Positions 23,578 through 33,184 of a stretch of 64,000 nucleotides of DNA are shown in pieces (the first letter of the stretch is position 1; the number at the start of each line of letters is the position of its first letter). Made by a program: the position numbers and the translations under genes. The notes beneath the pieces were generated by a model. That model was not told the origin of the DNA. It saw only the letters and a program-made list of their open reading frames with translations, and ran no database searches. The DNA is from Panulirus ornatus. Taxonomy: Eukaryota > Arthropoda > Malacostraca > Decapoda > Palinuridae. The stretch covers positions 72,391,108 through 72,455,107 of the forward strand of contig NC_092225.1 of NCBI RefSeq assembly GCF_036320965.1, given 5' to 3'.

Positions 23578-24251
23578 CCTATGATAGTCTGCCACACCTT
23601 CCCTGCTAACAGGACATATGTACATTAAAATAATTAATTTCCGCCGGGGAAGCGAGTGGATGTCGTGACGCAGGCCATCCGAGGCGGCACCACCACCGGG
23701 GCGGCCTGCGTCACGCACTCGTAAAAAAACTGGTTCGTGCGACAGAGCCACATCTCGCAAGACACTCCTCCCTCAGCCTCCGTGGACATCCCCGGGGAGG
23801 AGGAATAATTGAAGATGCAGCGAAACCCTCATGTCAAATGTTGACTCTCCTCCCGGTCCAGGGCAATGGGATTGTACCACAAGCCACTGGGCATCATAAC
23901 CGGTGGGGGAGGAGGAAGAAGAGGTGGAGGCTGGCTCGTGACATTCGCTGGATGTCAGGCGAAGTCACACGAGACTGGAGATGATCGTGACAGTAGGACT
24001 GGCGTAGCCCCTCGAGCCCAGTGGCCGATCATGACATCTCGCGGAAGGACTTTCATAAATGTTCCAGTGTCACTTTTGGCTGCGTGTAATTACCTACCTA
24101 TTTGTAGCTTCGTCTCTTCGATGTATATCAACTGACTGTTATATTTCTCTCTTGTGTCTCCCCCTGATGATGTGATTATTACACAAAAGTGCACTTGGGA
24201 ACTTATCGTGTTTCATTTTCCCCGTGAGCCCATGGGATTATAATATATATA
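23578..24251. other. Unique sequence with a hairpin; no gene seen
   Basis: Includes the inverted repeat at 23653-23721. The part at about 24085-24240 (GTAATTACCTACCTATTTGT; a TGATGTGATTATTACAC block) looks like interspersed-repeat material, but only a partial second copy (near 36719) is in the window. Confidence 0.45.
23653..23721. other. GC-rich inverted repeat
   Basis: Arms GTGACGCAGGCC (23665-23676) and GGCCTGCGTCAC (23703-23714) are perfect 12-bp reverse complements with a 26-bp loop. Outer arms CGAGTG (23653-23658) and CACTCG (23716-23721) extend the pairing after a short bulge. Confidence 0.85.
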
Positions 24252-25987
24252 TTTTTTTTTTTTTTTTTTTTTTTGCTTTGTCGCTGTCTCCCGCGTTTGC
24301 GAGGTAGCGCAAGGAAACAGACGAAAGAAATGGCCCAACCCACTCCCATACACATGTATATACATACGTCCACACACGCAAATATACATACCTACACAGC
24401 TTTCCATGGTTTACCCCAGACGCTTCACATGCCCCGATTCAATCCACTGACAGCACGTCAACCCCTGTATACCACATCGCTCCAATTCACTCTATTCCTT
24501 GCCCTCCTTTCACCCTCCTGCATGTTCAGGCCCCGATCACACAAAATCTTTTTCACTCCATCTTTCCACCTCCAATTTCGTCTCCCTCTTCTCCTCGTTC
24601 CCTCCACCTCCGACACATATATCCTCTTGGTCAATCTTTCCTCACTCATTCTCTCCATGTGCCCAAACCATTTCAAAACACCCTCTTCTGCTCTCTCAAC
24701 CACGCTCTTTTTATTTCCACACATCTCTCTTACCCTTACGTTACTTACTCGATCAAACCACCTCACACCACACATTGTCCTCAAACATCTCATTTCCAGC
24801 ACATCCATCCTCCTGCGCACAACTCTATCCATAGCCCACGCCTCGCAACCATACAACATTGTTGGAACCACTATTCCTTCAAACATACCCATTTTTGCTT
24901 TCCGAGATAATGTTCTCGACTTCCACACATTCTTCAAGGCTCCCAGAATTTTCGCCCCCTCCCCCACCCTATGATCCACTTCCGCTTCCATGGTTCCATC
25001 CGCTGCCAGATCCACTCCCAGATATCTAAAACACTTCACTTCCTCCAGTTTTTCTCCATTCAAACTCACCTCCCAATTGACTTGACCCTCAACCCTACTG
25101 TACCTAATAACCTTGCTCTTATTCACATTTACTCTTAACTTTCTTCTTTCACACACTTTACCAAACTCAGTCACCAGCTTCTGCAGTTTCTCACATGAAT
25201 CAGCCACCAGCGCTGTATCATCAGCGAACAACAACTGACTCACTTCCCAAGCTCTCTCATCCCCAACAGACTTCATACTTGCCCCTCTTTCCAAAACTCT
25301 TGCATTCACCTCCCTAACAACCCCATCCATAAACAAATTAAACAACCATGGAGACATCAAACACCCCTGCCGCAAACCTACATTCACTGAGAACCAATCA
25401 CTTTCCTCTCTTCCTACGCGTACACATGCCTTACATCCTCGATAAAAACTTTTCACTGCTTCTAACAACTTGCCTCCCACACCATATATTCTTAATACCT
25501 TCCACAGAGCATCTCTATCAACTCTATCATATGCCTTCTCCAGATCCATAAATGCTACATACAAATCCATTTGCTTTTCTAAGTATTTCTCACATACATT
25601 CTTCAAAGCAAACACCTGATCCACACATCCTCTACCACTTCTGAAACCACACTGCTCTTCCCCAATCTGATGCTCTGTACATGCCTTCACCCTCTCAATC
25701 AATACCCTCCCATATAATTTACCAGGAATACTCAACAAACTTATACCTCTGTAATTTGAGCACTCACTCTTATCCCCTTTGCCTTTGTACAATGGCACTA
25801 TGCACGCATTCCGCCAATCCTCAGGCACCTCACCGTGAGTCATACATACATTAAATAACCTTACCAACCAGTCAACAATACAGTCACCCCCATTTTTAAT
25901 AAATTCCACTGCAATACCATCCAAACCTGCTGCCTTGCCGGCTTTCATCTTACGCAAAGCTTTTACTACCTCTTCTCTGTTTACCAA

Positions 25988-25990
<3 letters not shown>
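24252..25990 (-). mobile_element. Non-LTR retrotransposon (RTE-like), longest copy B
   Basis: Minus-strand element with poly(A) (T run 24252-24274), the conserved 3' tail, an untranslated region of about 180 bp and an uninterrupted ORF up to the 5' truncation at 25990, where it meets an AT tract. The endonuclease domain expected upstream of the RT in this class is absent. The clean frame indicates a recent insertion. Confidence 0.92.
24458..25987 (-). CDS. Reverse transcriptase domain, 5'-truncated (LINE copy B)
   Basis: RNA-directed DNA polymerase that would copy the LINE RNA into genomic DNA at a nicked target. The frame of 509 codons begins at a TTG next to the truncation, not an ATG, so the natural start is missing. 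Motifs in order: GKAAGLDGI (about 17-25), NYRGISLL (78-85), QCGFR (112-116), motif A FMDLEKAYD with D148, motif B GLRQGCLMSP (204-213), motif C FADD with D256-D257. The three catalytic aspartates are present. After the RT come the thumb and a C-terminal region with [19 protein letters not shown] and an Arg/Trp-rich RRNWRWKD. It ends YRG-TGA. No endonuclease is encoded, so this copy cannot move on its own. Placement in the RTE-type group is by overall motif pattern and is less certain than the RT call. Confidence 0.9.
   Translation of the reverse strand: MVNREEVVKALRKMKAGKAAGLDGIAVEFIKNGGDCIVDWLVRLFNVCMTHGEVPEDWRNACIVPLYKGKGDKSECSNYRGISLLSIPGKLYGRVLIERVKACTEHQIGEEQCGFRSGRGCVDQVFALKNVCEKYLEKQMDLYVAFMDLEKAYDRVDRDALWKVLRIYGVGGKLLEAVKSFYRGCKACVRVGREESDWFSVNVGLRQGCLMSPWLFNLFMDGVVREVNARVLERGASMKSVGDERAWEVSQLLFADDTALVADSCEKLQKLVTEFGKVCERRKLRVNVNKSKVIRYSRVEGQVNWEVSLNGEKLEEVKCFRYLGVDLAADGTMEAEVDHRVGEGAKILGALKNVWKSRTLSRKAKMGMFEGIVVPTMLYGCEAWAMDRVVRRRMDVLEMRCLRTMCGVRWFDRVSNVRVREMCGNKKSVVERAEEGVLKWFGHMERMSEERLTKRIYVSEVEGTRRRGRRNWRWKDGVKKILCDRGLNMQEGERRARNRVNWSDVVYRG

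Positions 25991-26058
<68 letters not shown>
25991..26058. repeat. (AT)34 microsatellite
   Basis: Lies between the 5' truncation of LINE copy B and the head of the SINE-like element. Confidence 0.95.
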
Positions 26059-26060
<2 letters not shown>

Positions 26061-26297
26061 CCCCTGGGGATAGGGGAGAAAGAATACTTCCCACGTATTC
26101 CCTGCGTTTCGTAAAAGGCGACTAAAAGGGAAGGGAGCGGGGGGCTGGAAATCCTCCCCTCTCATTTTTTTTTCTAATTTTCCAAAAGAAGGAAAAGAGA
26201 AGGGGGCCAGGTGAGGATATTCCAAAAAGGCCCAGTCCTCTGTTCTTAACGCTACCTCGCTAATGCGGGAAATGGCGAATAGTATGAAAGAAAAGAT
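26058..26297 (+). mobile_element. SINE-like element sharing the LINE tail
   Basis: Starts TTACCCCTGGGGATAGGGGA. It carries the block AGAATACTTCCCACGTATTC, a GGCGACTAAAAGG block, GGCTGGAAATCCTCCCCTC, internal T-run, GGATATTCC, GGCCCAGTCCTCTGTTCTTA and the tail CTACCTCGCTAATGCGGGAA, ending GTATGAAAGAAAAG and a short AT run. It is the same element as at 16543 and 60055. Confidence 0.82.
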
Positions 26298-26370
26298 GAT
26301 ATATATAATGTTTTTACTCCTACGTACGTATACACACCCACATCTCCCCCCCCCCCCACCCCCTCCTGTC

Positions 26371-26543
26371 TAAGCCAGGTACCCATTTATCGACCAGCCC
26401 CGAGCGCAGGGAGGATGAACACCTGGGCTGGATATAGGCCGACTGCCGCGCCCACGATTCAAACTCGTGCGGGCTCGACCCCGGGCTGGCCCGTGGTGAT
26501 TTATGGTCAGTAACGCTAACCGATAAACCATGGAGGGAGGCAC

Positions 26544-26545
<2 letters not shown>
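26371..26545 (-). mobile_element. tRNA-derived SINE (family of 14521)
   Basis: The minus strand begins CCTCCCTCCATGGTTTATCG then GTTAGCG (box A degenerate, TGGTTTATCGG), with a degenerate box B AGTTTGAATCG at 26457-26467. Body words GCGGCAGTCGG, CCCAGGTGTTCATCC and GGTCGATAAATGGGTACC follow. A GT tract of 74 bp abuts the head. Confidence 0.75.

Positions 26546-26546
<1 letters not shown>

Positions 26547-26620
<74 letters not shown>
26547..26620. repeat. (GT)37 microsatellite
   Basis: Perfect run next to the SINE head. Confidence 0.95.
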
Positions 26621-26621
<1 letters not shown>

Positions 26622-26716
26622 CCTGAATCCTGCCCTTCCTTCTAGTAAAAGGTCCTTGACGGGTCAGCCAACCATGGCAGGCCCAAGATGTGGTCCCTTC
26701 CTGTACTGAAGCCTAA

Positions 26717-27862
26717 GACAGGTCACAGTCAGACTCACGAGACCTCAGGTCACGAGGCCAGACTCATGAAGACCTCAGGTCACGAGACCTCAGGTCACGA
26801 GGCCAGACTCATGAAGACCTCAGGTCACGGTCTGACTCACGAGACCTCAGGTCATGAGACCAGACTCACGAGACCTCAGGTCACGAGGCGAGAATCATGA
26901 GACCTCAGGTCACAAGGCCAGAATCACGAGACCTCAGGTCATGGTCTGACTCACGAGACCTCAGGTCACGAGGTCAGACTCACAAGACCTCAGGTCACAA
27001 GGCCAGAATCACGAGACCTCAGGTCACGAGGTCGGACTCACGAGACCTCAGGTCACGGTCTGACTCACGAAGACCTAAGGTCACGAGGTCAGACTCACGA
27101 GACCTCAGGTCACAAGGTCAGACTCACGAGACCTCAGGTCACAAGGTCAGACTCACGAGACCTCAGGTCACGAGGTCGGACTCACGAGACCTCAGGTCAC
27201 GAGGTCGGACTCACGAGACCTTAGGTCACGAGGTCAGACTCACGAGACCTCAGGTCACGAGGTCAGACTCACGAGACCTCAGGTCACGAGGTCAGACTCA
27301 CGAGACCTCAGGTCACAAGGTCAGACTCACGAGACCTCAGGTCACAAGGTCAGACTCACGAGACCTCAGGTCACAAGGTCAGACTCACGAGACCTCAGGT
27401 CACGAGGTCGGACTCACGAGACCTTAGGTCACAAGGTCAGACTCACGAGACCTCAGGTCACGAGGTCAGACTCACGAGACCTCAGGTCACGAGGTCAGAC
27501 TCACGAGACCTCAGGTCACAAGGTCAGACTCACGAGACCTCAGGTCACGAGGCCAGACTCACGAGACCTCAGGTCACGGTCTGACTCACGAGACCTCAGG
27601 TCACGAGGTCGGACTCACGAGATCTCAGGTCACGAGGTCAGACTCACGAGACCTCAGGTCACGAGGTCAGACTCACGAGACCTCAGGTTACGAGGCCAGA
27701 CTCACGAGACCTCAGGTCACGAGGTCAGACTCACGAGACCTCAGGTCACGAGGTCAGACTCACGAGACCTCAGGTCACAAGGTCAGACTCACAAGACCTC
27801 AGGTCACGAGACCAGACTCACAAGACCTCAGGTCACGAGGCCAGACTCACGAGACCTCAGGG
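26717..27862 (+). repeat. 29-bp minisatellite of AGGTCA direct repeats
   Basis: About 39 copies of a unit containing GACCTCAGGTCACGAGGTCA then GACTCACGA. Most units carry AGGTCA-N2-AGGTCA, a direct repeat of the nuclear-receptor half-site with 2-bp spacing (DR2). The two spacer bases are CG or CA. Some units have GGCCAG or a shortened GGTCTGACTC form instead. Regulatory function is not shown by the sequence; the motif density is. Confidence 0.93.
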
Positions 27863-27964
27863 TCGTTCGAGTACCAGATATCTCACTCCCTCGTGGCTAC
27901 AAACACCATCAAGAGCATCGGAAGGAAAACATTTTAGTTAAAAAAGGGTTCGAATCCTATAACT

Positions 27965-28270
27965 CCCTGAACACGAGGGTACGACCCTTGAACACGACGG
28001 TGCGACCCTTGAACATGACGGTACGACCCTTGAACACGACGACTGCGACCCTTGAACACGACGGTACGACCCTTAAACACGACGGTACGACTCTTGAACA
28101 CGACAGTGCGACCCTTGAGCACGACGGTACGACTATTGAACACGACGGTACGACCCTTGAGCACGACGGTACGACCCTTGAACACGACGGTACGACTCTT
28201 GAACACGACGGTACGAACCTTGAGCACGACGGTACGACCCCTGAGCATGATGGCAGGGCCCTTTACTGTG
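27965..28270 (-). repeat. 21-bp minisatellite, left (inverted) arm
   Basis: About 14 copies of a unit with CGACCCTTGAACACGACGGT plus one base. Its reverse complement (ACCGTCGTGTTCAAGGGTCG) is the unit of the array that starts at about 28330. It is therefore one arm of a very large inverted repeat. Confidence 0.93.
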
Positions 28271-28330
28271 ATGGCGTGACCTCTGACCTGATTCATGGTC
28301 AGGTCAAAGGTAACGCAATCATACTCAAGG
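28270..28330. repeat. Palindromic centre of the inverted minisatellite (foldback locus 2)
   Basis: TGACCTGA (28284-28291) and TCAGGTCA (28299-28306) are exact reverse complements around a 7-bp loop. Imperfect pairing (GCGTGACCTC against AAGGTAACGC) continues outward into the two arrays. 28277-28289 reads TGACCT-C-TGACCT, a perfect DR1 nuclear-receptor-type motif on the minus strand. 28301-28313 is a near-DR1 on the plus strand. Confidence 0.85.
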
Positions 28331-29998
28331 TAGAATTGTTGTGCTCAAGTCGTACCGTTATGATCAAGGCTCATACCGTGGTGTTCAAGGGCCATACCGT
28401 TGTGTTCAAGGGTCACACCGTGGTGTTCAAAGATCACACCGCGGTGCTCAAGGGTCATACCGTGATGTTCAAGAGTAATACCGTGATGTTCAAGAGTAAT
28501 ACTGTGGTGTTCAAGGCTCATACAGTGGTGTTCAAGGGTCATACTGTGGTGCTCAAGGGCAATACTGTGATGCTCAAGGGTCATCCCGTGGTGTTCAAGG
28601 GTCAAACCCTGGTGTTAAAGGGTCATACTGTGGTGCTCAAGGGTCATACCGTGGTGTTCAAGGGTCATATCGTGATGTTTAAGGATCATACTGTGATGTT
28701 CAAGGGTAATACTGTGGTGTTCAAGGGTCATACCGTAGTGTTCAAGGGTCAAAGGTATGGTGTTCAAGGGTCATACCGTAGTGTTCAAGGGTCATACTGT
28801 GGTGCTCAAGGGTCATATCGCGATGTTTAAGGGTCATAATGTGATGTTCAAGGGTAATAATGTGGTGTTCAAGGGTCATACCGTAGTGTTCAAGGGTCAT
28901 AGGTATGGTGTTCAAGGGTCATACTGTGGTGTTCAAGGGTCATACTGTAGTGCTCAAGGGTCGTACCGTGGTGTTCAAGGTAATACTAGTGTTCAAGGGT
29001 CATACCGTGGTGATCAAGGATCATACTGCGGTATTCAAGGGCCATCCTATGGTGTTCAAGGGTCATAATGTGGTTTTCAAGGGTCATAGTGTGGTGTTCA
29101 AGGGTAATACCGAGGTTCTCAATGGTCATGCTGTGGTGCTCAAGGGTCACACTGTGGTGCTATAAGGTCATACCGTAGTGTTCAAGGGTCACACTGCGGT
29201 GCTCAAGGGTCACGCTACGGTGTTCAAGGGTCATACCGTGGTGTTCAAGGATCATACTGCGGTATTCAAGGGTCACACTGTGTCGTTCAAGGGTCATACC
29301 GTGGTGTTCTATGGTTATACTCCGGTGTTCAAGGGTCATACTGCGGTGTTCAAGGGTCACACTGTGTCGTTCAAGGGTTATACCGTGGTGTTCAAGGGTC
29401 ATACAGTGGTGTTCTAGGGTCATACTGCGGTGTTCAAGGGTCATACTGTGGTGTTCGAGGATCACACAGTGGTGTTCAAGGGTCATATCGTGGTGTTCAA
29501 GGGCCATACCGTGGTGCTGAAGAGTCATATCGTGGTGTTCAAGGGTCATACCGTCATGCTCAAGGCTTGCTCCAGAGTCCAACCCCGGGTTCATAGGTGT
29601 TACCTTCGTGCTTTAGGGTCTTACCTTTGTGTTCAAGGGTCAAAACCTCGTGCTCAAGGGTCATACCGTCTTAGTCAAGGGTTATACAGTAGTGCTCAAG
29701 GGTCAAACCTTCGTCGTCAAAGGTCTTATCGTTGTGCTCAAAGGTCACACCCTTGTGCTTAGAATGACATTAGGTCACGACATGCTCAAGGGTCACACCC
29801 TCATGCTCAAGGGTCACACCCTCGTGCTCAAGGGTCACACCCTCGTGCTCAAGGATCACACCCTCGTGCTCAAGGATCACACCCTGGTGCTCAAGGATCA
29901 CACCCTCGTGCTCAAGGGTCACACCCTGGTGCTCAAGGGTCACACCCTGGTGCTCAAGGATCACACCCTCGTGCTCAAGGGTCACGTGCTCAAAGACT
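28330..29998 (+). repeat. 21-bp minisatellite, right arm
   Basis: About 78 imperfect copies of a unit with TGTTCAAGGGTCATACCGTG plus one base. Subfamilies appear in blocks: CCGTGGTG, ACTGTGGTG, ACTGCGGT and, near 29785-29980, CACACCCTCGTGCTCAAGG. Length is five times that of the left arm, so only the inner part is paired. Frames remain open because 21 is a multiple of three. Confidence 0.93.
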
Positions 29999-32186
29999 TC
30001 AACACAAGCGGTAGACAATGACTAAATGAGTATGCAACACACAAAAGACGGACGTAATGCACACATGACACAGCTAATAATAACCTGGCTCCATATCAAA
30101 GTAAGCGGGGCACAACACAGCAGCGACAGCAGAACAGATGACGTAGTTACCGGGGCCCCGCTGACACGGGAGGAAGCAACAGAAATAACATATTCAGGTG
30201 GCGGGGAAAAATATACGACATTCAAAGGTAAGGGAGACAAAAGAGTGATGGCTCTCTGGCATCCGGGGAGCGGCCGCTCTTCCTGGCCTTCCATTTGACT
30301 CCAGCGGCAACAGAGGCCAGCGAGGGGGGACGCCTGGGCCTCCCTCAAGTGCCCACAAGTCCCCCCACCTCCGCCCACGCCCGTCTTCGCCTCCTGAGCG
30401 CCCTCCACGTGTATAAATAGCGCGGAGGAGATAACTATCCTGAAGAAGCTGGAGCGGTTAGCAGCTAAAGCGGCAAGGCAGTCATTTGAGGCAGCAATCT
30501 CGGTTAGCGGTAAGAGGTGCAGCAGGACTATATAGACTGGCAGCGGGATAAGCAACCAGCGGAAGCACTGGACAGTAGTAACAGCTACATTATCGTTAGT
30601 ATCATCGTCAGCAGCAGCAGTAGCAGCAGCATAAAAAGCAACAGCAGCAGCGGCGGGCGGGCGTGCCCGGCAGCCTCGCCGGGAGGAGCGGAGAGCCCCT
30701 GGAGGAAGGCGGGCTGGCGAGCACCGGCGCTGCTGGTGTACGCAGGTCAGGCTGGGCCAGGCACAGCCGCCACCCTGGGGGGGACCATGGTCTGCCTCCA
30801 TCCCGGGCTGTGCGTCCCAGGTGGTCACACTGGGTCACGCCGCTGCTGGCGGGTATGTCACCCGGAGCAAGAGGTGCCAGCGGTGCTGCCGACCGGCAGA
30901 TGCAAAGACGGTCGGGGAGGACAGAGGAAACCTACTCACCTTGCGAAGACGAAGCAGAAAATACTCTCTGATTCCTATATCCAGAAATTGACTGTTTTGC
31001 TCTCAGATGACGATGACGAGAGTTGATGGCCGCGACAGGTCGTGGCGGATGACACTGGGTGCTTGGGCGAGTCTACAAGACAACACGGGTAGCCAGGGGT
31101 CACACAGAGATGTATTCCAGAGGGGCGTCGTCTTGCCTGGCCCAGTCGAGGGGCGTCAGGGCTGGCTACACTTCACTAACACTGCCACACTCTCCACCTC
31201 AGGTCGTCTGCTTCGCCTGGGTCACTGCAAACACCACAATATTATGTAAAATTCTCGGGCGATCTCCGAGCAGCGAGGGCTACGGTGGCTACGCTAGCCT
31301 GCAAGGTGCACCTCTAGACTCACTCCCGCCGTTCTGCCCACACTGACGGGCAAGTCACCTTCGCACACCGAGCTGGAGATGCGAGGTCAGCTTGAGCAGC
31401 TGATGGCAGGTCAGAGGAGAGGCAAGGCGCGCCGTGGCGAGGTAGTGGCCGCTGGCGCAGACTCTCGGGGTCTGGAGCCGCTTTCCCGTCCAGGCCCGAC
31501 CACGCATCCGCCCGCCTGCCGCGCACACCCCCAACACACCACCCCCCCACAAACCCAAAAGGCTTTTCCCCACACCCGTTCCCACCTTCCCTCTCTGGTA
31601 ACTTCTAGAATATGCCTGCAATTGTTAATAATGACTCAACACCCATACATCTCCTATCATCCACCCTGGGTCACCATGGGGCGTGGGGTGGGGGCGACAA
31701 AAAAGAAAAAAAGTGTGGATAAAGTAGGTCACCGGCAACCGCCTGAACCAGGGAAAGAAGCTGCTGAGACGAGCGGGAGGCGCGAGGTGAGTGGCGGGCC
31801 AGGCCGTCGGGATCGCGCTGAAATTCTTCTCCCTCACCTCCGCCAGCCCTGCCCTCAAGCCCTCTACGACACCAACGCCAGCAGGAGACTCCCTAGGTCT
31901 AGGAACTGGTCATGAAGGAAAGAAAGACCAACATCCGTCCATGTGGTACGTGGTGGAAGGAGGGCAACGAGCGAGGGAAACTAGAGCATCAATTCCTTCC
32001 CCCAGCCACGACCTCCCTCGCCCGGCCGGCCCGCCCGCCGTCCGTCCTGCCCGACCGCCCGGCTGACGGGACCCATGGAGGCCACAGAGTTAGTAGCAGG
32101 TCTTCCCCTATAGGCAGAGGAGGAGGAGGAGGAGGCTAGTGTGTAGGTACAGTTATAATACTGTGTTACACACCCTAAGACTAAAC
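29999..32186. other. GC-rich unique region with promoter-like features
   Basis: Higher GC and CpG than its surroundings from about 30100 to 32100. Contains a TATA box (30412), AGC-rich stretch (30610-30650), GT-AG-like signals on both strands (for example a GTGAGT donor on the minus strand ending at 30940), and (GGA)n at 32119-32134. None of the long open frames resembles a known protein, and several lack an ATG. It is the most gene-like stretch of the window, but no gene model can be supported. Confidence 0.4.
30406..30419 (+). promoter_or_regulatory. Candidate core promoter: E-box next to TATA box
   Basis: CACGTG (30406-30411) directly abuts TATAAATA (30412-30419), within GC-rich DNA. A transcript would begin near 30440-30450. 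A donor-like AGCG-GTAAGA follows at about 30505-30514. A single TATA match can arise by chance; the GC-rich context is what makes it worth listing. Confidence 0.3.
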
Positions 32187-32248
<62 letters not shown>

Positions 32249-32255
32249 CACACAA

Positions 32256-32337
<82 letters not shown>

Positions 32338-32341
32338 ACAA

Positions 32342-32389
<48 letters not shown>
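32187..32389. repeat. (CA)~100 microsatellite, interrupted
   Basis: 203 bp of CA with scattered TCACACTC, AACG and CGTA interruptions. Confidence 0.95.
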
Positions 32390-32392
<3 letters not shown>

Positions 32393-33140
32393 CACTCACA
32401 GAGGCGGTGGATCGATGTACGCGCTCCCTCCTGCTCTTCTCTCCCCTCCCTCCTCCTTCACCGGCCGGGATGCTGCTGCTGCTGCTGCCGCCACATTACT
32501 ACCGGTGGATCGTTCACACTCCGGCCTCTCCTCCTCCTCCCAGGGTACTCGGGGCCTTGCTTTGTTATTCTTGTGGTGAGAACAAGGTGCTTGTTCTCTC
32601 CCTCCCTCAACTGACCACAGTTTTCCCCCTCCCTTTACTGATATTTCCACCTTCCACGCTGCGTCTCCCTGCTCCTCCTGACCATCTTCCCTCTCCTTCC
32701 TAACATTCAGCCCCACACCACAAACTCCTTCCTTCCAAAAGTCTAATCTTTCGAGCCTTTGCAATAAATTCTGTATACTTTATCTGTGGGATTCCCAGCC
32801 TCACTCTACACATTCTTCCTCGGTACAATTTATCAGGGCCATTCATTATGGGCCGAAGATTAATTAACCATTATGAAACATCATTTTTTATGTTTTCCTT
32901 CATATTTATTTCCTTACCATAACCATGTTTGGGGTAAAAACTGTATCTAATGTTTATCTCTTCATCTTACACTGTCTTTACCGTTATCATTTCAATCATT
33001 GCGTTGAACTCATCAACCACTATTATGCCCAATGGGCTTTTCGCATCTTCTAACATCAATTTACATGCTTTCATATTTTCTTCTATAATTCTTGACTGCT
33101 ATCTATATCCCTCTCTTTCCCTCTATTGACGAATCGCTGG

Positions 33141-33141
<1 letters not shown>
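32390..33141. other. Pyrimidine-rich then AT-rich unique sequence, no gene seen
   Basis: CT-rich to about 32720, AT-rich afterwards. A short (CTG)n lies at 32471-32486. No supported coding region. Confidence 0.5.

Positions 33142-33182
<41 letters not shown>
33142..33182. repeat. (GT)20 microsatellite
   Basis: Perfect GT run. Confidence 0.95.

Positions 33183-33184
<2 letters not shown>

Noticed and set aside
21009..23609. 866-codon open frame across the 21-bp array
   Set aside because: Open only because the unit is a multiple of three without stops. The opposite strand is also open for over 200 codons, the composition is monotonous, and there is no flanking coding sequence.
30022..30828. 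268-codon minus-strand open frame in the GC-rich block
   Set aside because: High GC makes long frames likely by chance. Contains Ala/Cys runs from an AGC repeat and no recognisable domain.
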